In this document: positions 1 to 5,666 of the stretch, one piece after another
Position numbering within the stretch: position 1 is the first letter of the stretch
Layout: each line of letters begins with the position of its first letter
NCBI GenBank assembly: GCA_022361135.1
Contig: JAKSBM010000803.1
Coordinates: forward strand, 1-13,755
Direction of reading: 5' to 3'
Source: Desulfobacterales bacterium
Lineage (GTDB): Bacteria; Desulfobacterota; Desulfobacteria; Desulfobacterales; Desulfobacteraceae
DNA length: 13,755 nucleotides
Made by a program: the position numbers and the translations under genes
Notes under the pieces: model-generated
The model's database searches: none
Told to the model about the DNA's origin: nothing
What the model saw: the letters and a program-made list of their open reading frames with translations, nothing else

Positions 1-711
1 GATGCCGATGAAACCGCAGCGGCCGCCGTCCGGGGCGCATTTGAGTACCAGGGACAGAAATGCTCGGCCTGTTCCCGCCTCTATGTTCCCGCCTCCCGGT
101 GGGAGGAGATGGAAACCCTGATCCGGAATCACCTTTCCGATATCCAGACCGGACCGGTGACGGAATTTGGAAATCTGGTCAATGCCGTCATCGATGAAAC
201 GGCCTTTGACGATATCATGGGCTACATCCAGCGGGCGGAAAGCAGCTCCGAAGCAGAGATCATCATGGGGGGCACCGGGGACAAATCCACGGGTTATTTC
301 ATCCAGCCCACGGTGATCCAGGTCACCGATCCCCATTATGAATCCATGGTGGAGGAGATCTTCGGACCGGTGCTCACACTCTATGTCTACCCGGATGAAG
401 AGATGGATGCCACCCTGGATTTGGTGGACAGCTCATCGGCATATGCCCTTACCGGGGCCGTTTTTGCCCGGGATCGCCAGGCCATTGATGCCCTCACCCG
501 ACGGCTCACCCATTCGGCCGGGAATTTCTACGTCAACGACAAGCCCACCGGGGCCGTGGTGGGACAGCAGCCCTTTGGGGGCAGCCGGGCCAGCGGCACC
601 AACGACAAGGCCGGCAGCCACCTCAACCTGCTGCGCTGGACCTCACCCCGGACCATAAAGGAAACCCTGGTTCCCCCCACCCAGGTGGCCTATCCGTTCA
701 TGGATAAATGA
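1..711 (+). CDS. pruA: 1-pyrroline-5-carboxylate dehydrogenase, 3' part (5' end outside window)
   Basis: The frame is open from base 1 and gives 236 residues, so the N-terminal NAD-binding half lies upstream of the window. The enzyme oxidises glutamate semialdehyde (open form of pyrroline-5-carboxylate) to glutamate with NAD+, the last step of proline catabolism. Visible aldehyde dehydrogenase landmarks are GQKCSACSR (residues 17-25 of the visible part), whose first Cys (C20) is the expected catalytic nucleophile, then EEIFGPVLTLYVY, and PFGGSRASGTNDKAG near the C-terminus, which is characteristic of the P5CDH subgroup. The gene ends in TGA at 709-711 and is followed by a strong terminator. 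Proline dehydrogenase is not visible, and whether it is fused upstream or encoded separately cannot be told. Family assignment is firm; the exact subgroup slightly less so. Confidence 0.9.
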   Translation, partial: DADETAAAAVRGAFEYQGQKCSACSRLYVPASRWEEMETLIRNHLSDIQTGPVTEFGNLVNAVIDETAFDDIMGYIQRAESSSEAEIIMGGTGDKSTGYFIQPTVIQVTDPHYESMVEEIFGPVLTLYVYPDEEMDATLDLVDSSSAYALTGAVFARDRQAIDALTRRLTHSAGNFYVNDKPTGAVVGQQPFGGSRASGTNDKAGSHLNLLRWTSPRTIKETLVPPTQVAYPFMDK

Positions 712-755
712 ACGGCGTTAATGAGAACCGCCTAGTTTTATTTATATAAAAGACG

Positions 756-802
756 AAAATCGGCATTTTCCTTCTTCAAAAACAGGGAAAATGCCGATTT
801 TT
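756..802 (+). terminator. Rho-independent terminator after pruA
   Basis: A perfect 16-bp inverted repeat (AAAATCGGCATTTTCC at 756-771, complement at 786-801) encloses a 14-nt loop and ends in a T run (798-802) followed by further A/T-rich sequence. It lies 45 nt after the pruA stop and should isolate pruA from the diguanylate cyclase genes. Confidence 0.85.
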
Positions 803-810
803 ATTTAAAT

Positions 811-844
811 TTTACTTAATTCTTTGGGTCGCTTCTGCTACACT
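811..844 (+). promoter_or_regulatory. Weak candidate promoter for the first diguanylate cyclase
   Basis: TGC-TACACT (836-844) resembles an extended -10 element (TG-N-TATAAT, 4 of 6 matches). The A/T-rich stretch at 811-821 is at roughly -35 distance but matches TTGACA poorly. Transcription would start near 851, leaving a leader of about 36 nt with GGAG at 878-881. This is inference from position and partial matches only. Confidence 0.3.
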
Positions 845-886
845 TCTCCTCCAATCAAGAAATCCACACACCCCCTCGGAGTAGAA

Positions 887-1996
887 ATGAATCTCATAGA
901 ACGTTGTTTTGCCCCCCGTTTGATTTTGGATTTAAAAAGAAGGGCTGCCCCGGGCCTGTTTTTCTATTTAATTATGACGGTTATGGTCCTTTACGGACAA
1001 GGCTATGCCGGTCGATTCCCCGAATTTTCAAATCGGTTTTTGGCCCTCATGGTGGCGGCCTGCGCTTTCCGGGGTGTTTTCATCTGGCTGGACCGCTACA
1101 TGCGACCGGGGTGGCTGAACAATATTTTGTTCATGGCCAGTATCCTGGGCTGTGCCCTGGTCTGGGGACTGGGCTGTGCCGAGGTGGTGGTCCAGGAAGA
1201 TGAGATCCGTACCCGTTTCCTCATGGTGGTCTGTACCGTGGGGCTCTGTTCCGGGGGCATGCTGGCCTACAATCCCTGCATCGTTTTAACCCTCCTTTAT
1301 AATCTGTTTTTGTTGGCACCCATGGCCGTGTATACCCTGACCCAGACCTCGGATTACCCCTTGGGCGGCATGGTGGTGGTGGCTTCGGCCTACCTGCTCC
1401 TGGCAGCCCATGGGGCGAGCAAAGCCTATTGGGCCGGCATTGAGAACGAAAGACTCCTGGAGGAAAAGAGCCGGGAGTTGAAGCGCATGGGGTTGCGGGA
1501 CGGCCTCACCGGACTGAACAATCGAAAATGTTTTGACGGTAAACTGGCCTTTGAATGGAAGCGGGCGGTGCGTAATTCCAGCCCCCTTTCCCTGCTCATG
1601 TGCGACATTGATCATTTTAAACAGGTCAACGATCAATACGGTCACCTGGCCGGGGATGCCTTTTTGCAAATGACGGCCCGGCTCATGGAAAATGTTTTCC
1701 GCAGGGAAACGGACATTGTGGCCCGGTATGGGGGGGAGGAATTTGTGGTCCTCATGCCCGATACCTCCCTGGATTTGGCCCGGGCCAAGGCCGAGGAACT
1801 CAGGGGCTGTCTGGAGGAGGCATCCTTGAAATACGAGGGGCAGCTGATCCGGACCACATTGAGCATCGGCGCCGCCGGAACGGCCATGGCCATGGGGGGG
1901 AATGCCGAAAGTTTACTCTCCGTGGCCGACCAATGCCTATACGATGCAAAGGCCAATGGCCGGAACCAGGTGTGGACCAATTCTGAAATATCATGA
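887..1996 (+). CDS. Membrane-bound diguanylate cyclase (GGDEF), first of a tandem pair
   Basis: The 369-residue protein should condense two GTP into cyclic di-GMP at the inner membrane. About residues 22-180 form several hydrophobic segments (roughly 5-6 passes) of a sensor region I cannot name. A short linker, ENERLLEEKSRELKRM (186-201), looks coiled-coil-like. The GGDEF domain follows: RDGLTGLNNR (204-213), CDIDHFKQVND (239-249) with metal-binding Asp, YGHLAGD, and the active-site GGEEF at 282-286. RETD at 273-276 lies five residues before GGEEF and is a complete RxxD inhibitory site, so product feedback is expected. ATG 887 was chosen because GGAG (878-881) precedes it; an upstream TTG at 824 lacks such a site. 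The second copy at 2174 aligns almost without gaps. The input signal is unknown. Confidence 0.88.
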   Translation: MNLIERCFAPRLILDLKRRAAPGLFFYLIMTVMVLYGQGYAGRFPEFSNRFLALMVAACAFRGVFIWLDRYMRPGWLNNILFMASILGCALVWGLGCAEVVVQEDEIRTRFLMVVCTVGLCSGGMLAYNPCIVLTLLYNLFLLAPMAVYTLTQTSDYPLGGMVVVASAYLLLAAHGASKAYWAGIENERLLEEKSRELKRMGLRDGLTGLNNRKCFDGKLAFEWKRAVRNSSPLSLLMCDIDHFKQVNDQYGHLAGDAFLQMTARLMENVFRRETDIVARYGGEEFVVLMPDTSLDLARAKAEELRGCLEEASLKYEGQLIRTTLSIGAAGTAMAMGGNAESLLSVADQCLYDAKANGRNQVWTNSEIS

Positions 1997-2021
1997 CAAT
2001 GGACCGGGGGCGGCGGGTCAT

Positions 2022-2040
2022 ATCCAGCGCCCTGGATTTT
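2022..2040 (+). terminator. Weak candidate terminator between the two cyclase genes
   Basis: ATCCAG (2022-2027), loop CGCC, CTGGAT (2032-2037) forms a 6-bp stem followed by TTTT (2037-2040), 26 nt after the first cyclase stop. The T run is short, so termination is probably partial. An A/T-rich stretch (2076-2110) follows, where a promoter for the second cyclase could lie, but no good box pair was found there. Confidence 0.4.
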
Positions 2041-2173
2041 ACCTGCCCCCTGGAAAACCGGGCTGTTCCAGATCATAAATATTTGATACACTTAAATAAT
2101 TCCATGATATGAAATCAAGGGATCCGTTCCCCAGGGTCCATATGATCAGAACCCATCCAGAGCCAGGAGGCCC

Positions 2174-3313
2174 ATGGTCTTCACAATTCAGCCGGTTCCC
2201 CAGCGGGTGATTCGCGATTTAAAGCGCCGGTCGGCCGCGGGTGTCTTTTTCTACCTCATTAATATCATCGTGGTCCTCTTCGCCGACGGTTACCATGCCC
2301 GCCACCCCGAGGCCGCCATGACCTTGTTTTTAATGGTGGTCCTGGCCTGCGGATTCCGGGCCGGGGTTACGGTGCTGGATCCCTGGTTACCCAAGGGGGT
2401 GCTGGGCAATGGGATTTTCATGGGGGGCATCCTTTTGACCGGGCTTTGCTGGGGCGTGGGGTTTTCCATGCTGGTTCTCCAGGAAGCCGAGGTCCAGACC
2501 CGGTTCCTCATGACCATCTGTACCATCGGGCTCTGCTCCGGGGGGATGATTGCCTACCATCCCTGCCTCTCCCTTTCAGTGCTCTTTACTCTGTTTATCT
2601 TTGGCCCGGGAACCGTTGCCGTGCTGGCCTATTCCGATCAGATGGGCTTCGGCCTCCTCATGATCATCTATTCGGCCTATATCAACTTCATGGCCCTGCG
2701 CTCCCACCAGGAGTATTGGAATGCCCTGAAAACCGAAACCCTTCTGGAGCAAAGGACACGGGACCTGGAAGAGCTTTCCCTCAGGGATGGTCTCACCGGC
2801 CTGGCCAATCGACGCAGTTTTGACCAGTCCTTTGACTATGAATGGAAGCGGGCACTGCGGATCCAAAGCCGGCTTTCCCTTCTCATTTGTGACATTGATC
2901 ATTTTAAGCGGATCAACGATGACTACAGCCACCTGGCCGGAGATGCCTATTTAAAGATGACCGCCCGGATCATGGGCCAGGTTTTCCGCAGGGAAACCGA
3001 CATTGTGGCCCGGTTCGGCGGGGAGGAGTTTGTGGTCCTCATCCAGGACATCTCCCATGAAAATATGCTGGCCAAGGCCGAGGAGGTCCGGGCCGGGATG
3101 GAGGGGGCGATCCTGGATTTTGAAGGGCGGGAAATCCATGCCACCGTGAGCATTGGCGTGGCAGCCATGGTACCGGAAATGGGGCAGGATAAGGAGGTCC
3201 TCCTGGCCCGTGCCGATGCCTGCCTCTACCGGTCCAAAAATTCAGGGCGGAATCAGATTCATTCGGCCCTGGGAAAGCATAAAATGTCGACAAATAAGGT
3301 GGACATTGTTTAA
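2174..3313 (+). CDS. Membrane-bound diguanylate cyclase (GGDEF), second of a tandem pair
   Basis: The 379-residue protein is a paralog of the preceding cyclase, and conserved blocks sit at the same residue numbers. Hydrophobic segments fill about residues 22-175, then comes a charged linker (186-201) and the GGDEF domain: LRDGLTGLANRR from 203, CDIDHFKRIND (239-249), and GGEEF at 282-286 with RETD (273-276) as the inhibitory RxxD site. Cyclic di-GMP synthesis with feedback inhibition is expected. One difference stands out: the usual G-H pair reads S-H (YSHLAGD, S252), while the first copy keeps Gly. AGGAGG (2165-2170) precedes ATG 2174 with only 3 nt between, a short but usable spacing. The C-terminal tail of about 15 residues after SGRNQ is polar and absent from the first copy. 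The sensed signal is unknown. Confidence 0.88.
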   Translation: MVFTIQPVPQRVIRDLKRRSAAGVFFYLINIIVVLFADGYHARHPEAAMTLFLMVVLACGFRAGVTVLDPWLPKGVLGNGIFMGGILLTGLCWGVGFSMLVLQEAEVQTRFLMTICTIGLCSGGMIAYHPCLSLSVLFTLFIFGPGTVAVLAYSDQMGFGLLMIIYSAYINFMALRSHQEYWNALKTETLLEQRTRDLEELSLRDGLTGLANRRSFDQSFDYEWKRALRIQSRLSLLICDIDHFKRINDDYSHLAGDAYLKMTARIMGQVFRRETDIVARFGGEEFVVLIQDISHENMLAKAEEVRAGMEGAILDFEGREIHATVSIGVAAMVPEMGQDKEVLLARADACLYRSKNSGRNQIHSALGKHKMSTNKVDIV

Positions 3314-3339
3314 ATGACCCTTATATTGAATCCAATTTT

Positions 3340-3368
3340 TTGTTCCCCCTGAACCAGGGGGGTATATC
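3340..3368 (+). promoter_or_regulatory. Candidate slyD promoter with a dyad in its spacer
   Basis: TTGTTC (3340-3345) and TATATC (3363-3368) are separated by exactly 17 nt and each matches the sigma-70 consensus only partly. The spacer is almost entirely an inverted repeat, CCCCCTG-AAC-CAGGGGG (3345-3361), which overlaps the last base of the -35-like box. A dyad between -35 and -10 is where MerR-type activators and some repressors bind. As RNA it would be a tight hairpin without a T run, so it is not an obvious terminator. The regulator, if any, is not in the window. Confidence 0.35.
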
Positions 3369-3473
3369 AATGGTCGCCACAGACGGACCATCCCATGGGG
3401 ACACCGGGTCTCCGCCGGGGGGGCCAAGGCGGCAACCGGGCCGGACACGAGGTCTGCCCAGAAAGGGTTACAC

Positions 3474-4010
3474 ATGACAGAGGCAATTAAAGCAGGCGAT
3501 ACCATTTCCGTGGATTACACCGGCAAGTTGGAAGACGGAGAGGTATTTGACACCTCAGAAGGACGGACGCCCCTGAAGTTTACCGTGGGCGCCGGAATGA
3601 TGATCCCCGGGTTTGACAAGGCCGTTGTGGGCATGACCAAGGGAGAATCCAAGACCGTTACCCTGGCACCGGAAGACGCCTATGGCCCCCGCAATGAAGA
3701 GGCCATGGTGGACATTGCCCGGGAACATATCCCCGAAGATCTCCCCATTGAAGTGGGCAGCCAGCTCCAGCTCTCCGACCCCCAGGGAAGACCCGTTCCC
3801 GCGGTTGTGGCTGAAATCACCGAAGAAAAGGTGGTCATGGACATCAACCATTTCCTGGCCGGTAAAACCCTGATTTTCGACATTACCATTGCTGAAACCG
3901 GTCTTGAAGCCGATGCCCCCGGTGGCTGCGGCTGTGGTCACCACGAAGGTGAAGACTGCAACAGCGGTTGCGGCAGTGACAAAGAAGGGGGCTGCGGCTG
4001 CGGTTGCTAA
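3474..4010 (+). CDS. slyD: FKBP-type peptidyl-prolyl isomerase SlyD with Cys/His-rich metal-binding tail
   Basis: The 178-residue cytoplasmic protein belongs to the SlyD family: proline isomerase, chaperone and nickel-binding protein. The FKBP part is split, residues 8-70 (VDYTGKLEDGEVFDTS, VGAGMMIPGFDKAVVGM) and 125-142 (NHFLAGKTLIFDI), around an inserted IF chaperone domain at about 71-124. The tail from residue 150 has Cys at 152, 154, 162, 166, 174, 176 and 178 and His at 156 and 157, a plausible multi-metal site; family knowledge ties this to nickel delivery for hydrogenases and related enzymes. AAAGGG (3462-3467) precedes ATG 3474. The leader can fold a small hairpin (3370-3375 with 3386-3391). 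A CooC-type nickel ATPase lies about 2.3 kb downstream, a thematic but not operonic link. Confidence 0.94.
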   Translation: MTEAIKAGDTISVDYTGKLEDGEVFDTSEGRTPLKFTVGAGMMIPGFDKAVVGMTKGESKTVTLAPEDAYGPRNEEAMVDIAREHIPEDLPIEVGSQLQLSDPQGRPVPAVVAEITEEKVVMDINHFLAGKTLIFDITIAETGLEADAPGGCGCGHHEGEDCNSGCGSDKEGGCGCGC

Positions 4011-4021
4011 CCCCTTTGGTT

Positions 4022-4061
4022 TCCCCCCGGATGATGTCCGGGGGGACCATTCCTTATTTTT
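4022..4061 (+). terminator. slyD terminator, first hairpin
   Basis: A 10-bp GC-rich stem (4022-4031 with 4037-4046, core CCCCCCGGA / TCCGGGGGG) has a 5-nt loop. The T run (4057-4061) comes 10 nt after the stem, further than in a canonical terminator. It starts 12 nt after the slyD stop. Confidence 0.6.
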
Positions 4062-4074
4062 AATTCCCCACCCG

Positions 4075-4111
4075 TTCCCCACCCACCATGTGGGGGAGCC
4101 TCTATTTTTTT
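4075..4111 (+). terminator. slyD terminator, second hairpin with seven T
   Basis: TTCCCCAC (4075-4082) pairs with GTGGGGGA (4090-4097), 8 bp including one G-U, with a 7-nt loop. After 7 nt comes a run of seven T (4105-4111). With the hairpin just upstream it forms a double stop for slyD transcription. Confidence 0.55.
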
Positions 4112-4447
4112 GCCCGTCCGGGCAAGTCGTACTCCTACTTTTTTAAATAATGACTCTCAAAATGAGATTCCCATTGAATTCACCCCATCGTCGCAATGGA
4201 TTGTCCAGTGGCGCCGAACTTCATACAGAAGCCATGGTTCGGGAATATATTTTTAGGAACCGTTGTAAAAATCAGGATGAAATTTCAGGAGGTCCGGGGG
4301 ATGGGTGTATTCCGGCTGGGAAATCCACGGCCGTCTGCTCCGGAAGGCCTGGACACCTGCGGCCAAGGTGAATGGATGGGATGAAATGTCCGGGGGGATT
4401 GCCGTGATCTATGGGCTGGGATTGTTTCAAGGGATGGAACAGGGCCC
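4112..4447. other. Non-coding stretch, no recognised gene
   Basis: No convincing protein gene is seen here. Short open frames exist (for example 4150-4371, 4196-4384, and one starting at GTG 4305), but they overlap in different frames, have no family resemblance I recognise, and lack a good ribosome binding site at the right distance. The sequence is G-rich from 4285 to 4440 and can form small hairpins (for example CACCT/AGGTG around 4352-4370). It does not match any RNA family I can recall. It may be 3' flanking DNA of the small RNA candidate on the - strand, or a decayed gene. Confidence 0.4.
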
Positions 4448-4500
4448 AAAAAAAAGCCACGAAATTCCATTTATCCCAAGGGAAGACAGATTTTCGTGGC
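4448..4500 (-). terminator. Rho-independent terminator on the - strand
   Basis: GCCACGAAA (4456-4464) and TTTCGTGGC (4492-4500) form a perfect 9-bp stem. On the + strand eight A (4448-4455) directly precede it, so on the - strand the stem is immediately followed by eight T. The 27-nt loop is long but holds an inner TTCC/GGAA pairing (4465-4468 with 4481-4484). In the + direction only AATTTT follows, so the - direction is much the better fit. No - strand protein gene precedes it. Confidence 0.6.
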
Positions 4501-4554
4501 AATTTTCAATAATGATGCGATACGTTATCACCTGTCCACAGGGCAGGTAATGGC
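4448..4554 (-). ncRNA. Candidate small RNA of about 107 nt
   Basis: Read on the - strand, the element has four ordered parts. A promoter-like pair lies at 4587-4561. A hairpin near the 5' end follows (ACCTGCCC, loop TGT, GGACAGGT; 4548-4530), 8 bp with one G-U pair. Then comes an A/T-rich, apparently unpaired linker (4529-4501). It ends with a 9-bp stem and eight T (4500-4448). This is the usual architecture of a bacterial trans-acting small RNA, with the linker as possible pairing region. No protein frame fits: a TTG-started frame at 4502 on the same strand would run through the terminator and resembles nothing. The 5' end near 4554 is inferred from the promoter boxes. No known RNA family is recognised. 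Confidence 0.45.
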
Positions 4555-4560
4555 CCACTA

Positions 4561-4587
4561 AGTATCTGATTCCGTTTCCTGTGTCAA
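4561..4587 (-). promoter_or_regulatory. Candidate - strand promoter for the small RNA
   Basis: On the - strand, a perfect TTGACA (4587-4582) is followed after 15 nt by GATACT (4566-4561; 4 of 6 matches to TATAAT). The spacer is shorter than the ideal 17 nt, so strength is uncertain. Expected start is a G near 4554. Confidence 0.4.
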
Positions 4588-4598
4588 TACATTTCGGC

Positions 4599-4626
4599 CC
4601 GGGGGAACCGGCTTTTTCTTCCCCGG
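4599..4626. repeat. Inverted repeat between two divergent promoter candidates
   Basis: CCGGGGGAA (4599-4607) and TTCCCCGG (4619-4626) are complementary apart from one extra G. They are separated by 11 nt including five T. The repeat lies between the - strand TTGACA (4587-4582) and the + strand TTGACA (4681-4686), so it could be an operator or a leader structure. The GGGCCGT heptamer also occurs twice in direct repeat just downstream, near 4657-4676. Confidence 0.35.
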
Positions 4627-4680
4627 ATTTGGACCTGGGCCTTTACCCCTTTTACAGGGCCGTGGACCGGGGCCGTCGCC

Positions 4681-4709
4681 TTGACAGAATCGGGGCAAGT
4701 CCATAAAAA
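4681..4709 (+). promoter_or_regulatory. Candidate promoter for the acyl-ACP thioesterase
   Basis: A perfect TTGACA (4681-4686) is followed by an A-rich run in which CATAAA (4702-4707, spacer 15) or TAAAAA (4704-4709, spacer 17) could serve as -10, each 4 of 6. Transcription would start near 4716, about 40 nt before ATG 4756. This also argues against translation starting at the TTG that forms part of this box. Confidence 0.4.
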
Positions 4710-4755
4710 AAAGAAGATCCCATACCTGGAATTTTTCGATCAAAGGAGACCTCAT

Positions 4756-5493
4756 ATGAAAGTGTTCCATGAACAGCCCCTGGATTTTTTTGATGTGGAT
4801 CACAAGGGGAAGCTCCAATTGTCCGCCGCGGCCCGTTTTTTTCAATCCATGGCCACCCGCCATTCCCACGGCCTGGGTCTGGGCCATGCCGCTTTGGCTC
4901 AAAGGGGGGTGACATGGCTTCTCCACCGTTTGGAGGTCCGTTTTCTCCGGTATCCCACCCAGGGGGAGAATATTCGGCTTTCCACCTGGTCCCGGGGATT
5001 CAAGCGCCATTTGGGACTCAGGGAATATGCCCTGGAATCCAAGGGGGAACTCCTGGTCCGGGCCACCTCGGTCTGGGTCTTTTACCATGTCCTGGAAAAG
5101 CGCCTCTGCCGGGTGTTGCCCGAAGTGGCCGAGAAGTATGAATTTGAACCGGAAACCTGGTTTGCCGATGAGTTGTATGGCTGGACTCCCCCGGGGAAGA
5201 TCCAACCCGAGGTGGAGACCCGCATCAGCCTGCGCCATGCCGACTTTGACCTCAACGGCCATGTGAACAATACCCAATACCCCGGTTTTCTGGAGACCCT
5301 CTACCAGGGGCTGCCCCAGGCCAAGTCCGGCGGCATCCGGGGCTTTAAAATTCGGTTTAAAAAGGAGATCCCCCTGGGGGCAACGGCCGTTGCCGTCGGC
5401 TGTGCCAACCTGGACAGCACCCCGGTGTTTAATATTCGGGCTCCGGGATCCGAGGGGGTTCTCCATGCCGACGGGGAGTTTTATTTGAAATAG
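4756..5493 (+). CDS. Acyl-ACP thioesterase (FatA/FatB-like, double hot-dog)
   Basis: The 245-residue protein should hydrolyse acyl-acyl carrier protein to free fatty acid in the cytoplasm. It has the two-hot-dog layout of the acyl-ACP thioesterase family (PF01643 type). The first half carries DVDHKGKLQLSAAARFFQ and SMATRHSHGLGLG, matching the conserved N-terminal hot-dog. The second carries RHADFDLNGHVNN, matching the plant FatA/FatB block D-x-D-x-N-x-H-V-N-N; D163, D165, N167 and H169 fit the catalytic Asn/His region. The length is normal for bacterial members, which lack the plant transit peptide. ATG 4756 is preceded by AAAGGAG (4742-4748); the open frame extends upstream to 4681, where TTG lies in a promoter-like box. 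It appears to be monocistronic, and its chain-length preference cannot be read from sequence. Confidence 0.88.
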   Translation: MKVFHEQPLDFFDVDHKGKLQLSAAARFFQSMATRHSHGLGLGHAALAQRGVTWLLHRLEVRFLRYPTQGENIRLSTWSRGFKRHLGLREYALESKGELLVRATSVWVFYHVLEKRLCRVLPEVAEKYEFEPETWFADELYGWTPPGKIQPEVETRISLRHADFDLNGHVNNTQYPGFLETLYQGLPQAKSGGIRGFKIRFKKEIPLGATAVAVGCANLDSTPVFNIRAPGSEGVLHADGEFYLK

Positions 5494-5494
5494 C

Positions 5495-5523
5495 TTGCAA
5501 GCCCTTTTAAATCGCTCTATGGT
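5495..5523 (+). promoter_or_regulatory. Candidate promoter of the response regulator, with a palindrome at -35
   Basis: TTGCAA (5495-5500) and TATGGT (5518-5523) are exactly 17 nt apart, each 4 of 6 to consensus. The -35 box lies within the 10-bp palindrome GCTTGCAAGC (5494-5503), a possible operator that begins immediately after the thioesterase stop. Transcription would start near 5530. Confidence 0.4.
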
Positions 5524-5529
5524 TAAATT

Positions 5530-5666
5530 TTATCCCCCTGGTGCAGGGAAAACCAGGCAAGGGCCCGGGTTTAAAAAGGCACTTGCCTGTCTATTATCGT
5601 GTTTTTTCCTGGTGGGCCGGGGCTGCCGCCAATGGCGGCATTTCAGATGATATCGGAGTGAATTTT
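5530..5666 (+). promoter_or_regulatory. Structured leader of the response regulator gene
   Basis: Three pairings are visible. CCTGGT (5537-5542) pairs with ACCAGG (5552-5557). CAGGCAAG (5554-5561) pairs with CTTGCCTG (5582-5589). TGCCGCC (5624-5630) pairs with GGCGGCA (5634-5640), leaving a 3-nt loop. The first two share bases 5554-5557 and so exclude each other. The third ends 26 nt before the start codon. This could be a regulatory leader, but no known riboswitch class is recognised and no ligand is implied. Confidence 0.3.

Noticed and set aside
824..886. Longer N-terminus of the first cyclase from TTG 824
   Set aside because: No ribosome binding site precedes it, the added 21 residues are unlike the paralog's start, and ATG 887 has GGAG at good spacing.
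2083..2111. TTGATA-17-GATATG as promoter of the second diguanylate cyclase
   Set aside because: The -10-like box matches only 3 of 6 positions. The region is A/T-rich and a promoter is likely nearby, but this pair is not convincing.
3325..3341. ATTG/CAAT mini-hairpin followed by six T as terminator of the second cyclase
   Set aside because: A 4-bp A/T-rich stem is too weak for termination, and the T run overlaps the putative slyD -35 region.
4325..4372. CTCCGGAAGG and GGCCAAGG reminded me of the signal recognition particle RNA core
   Set aside because: The distance between the two blocks is wrong and the flanking bases do not form the SRP hairpin with its tetraloop.
4445..4500. AAAAGCCAC and GGGAAG reminded me of a cobalamin riboswitch
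   Set aside because: The core elements of that riboswitch are missing, their order does not fit, and no cobalamin gene follows.
4305..4550. Possible small protein of 81 residues starting at GTG 4305
   Set aside because: It runs through the terminator-like stem and the small RNA candidate, has no family resemblance, and overlaps other short frames.
4558..5466. 302-codon open frame on the - strand opposite the acyl-ACP thioesterase
   Set aside because: The + strand frame has the thioesterase motifs and a good ribosome binding site. The - strand product is Gly/Pro-rich and unlike any family. It also ends just before the small RNA candidate, so it does not explain the - strand terminator well.
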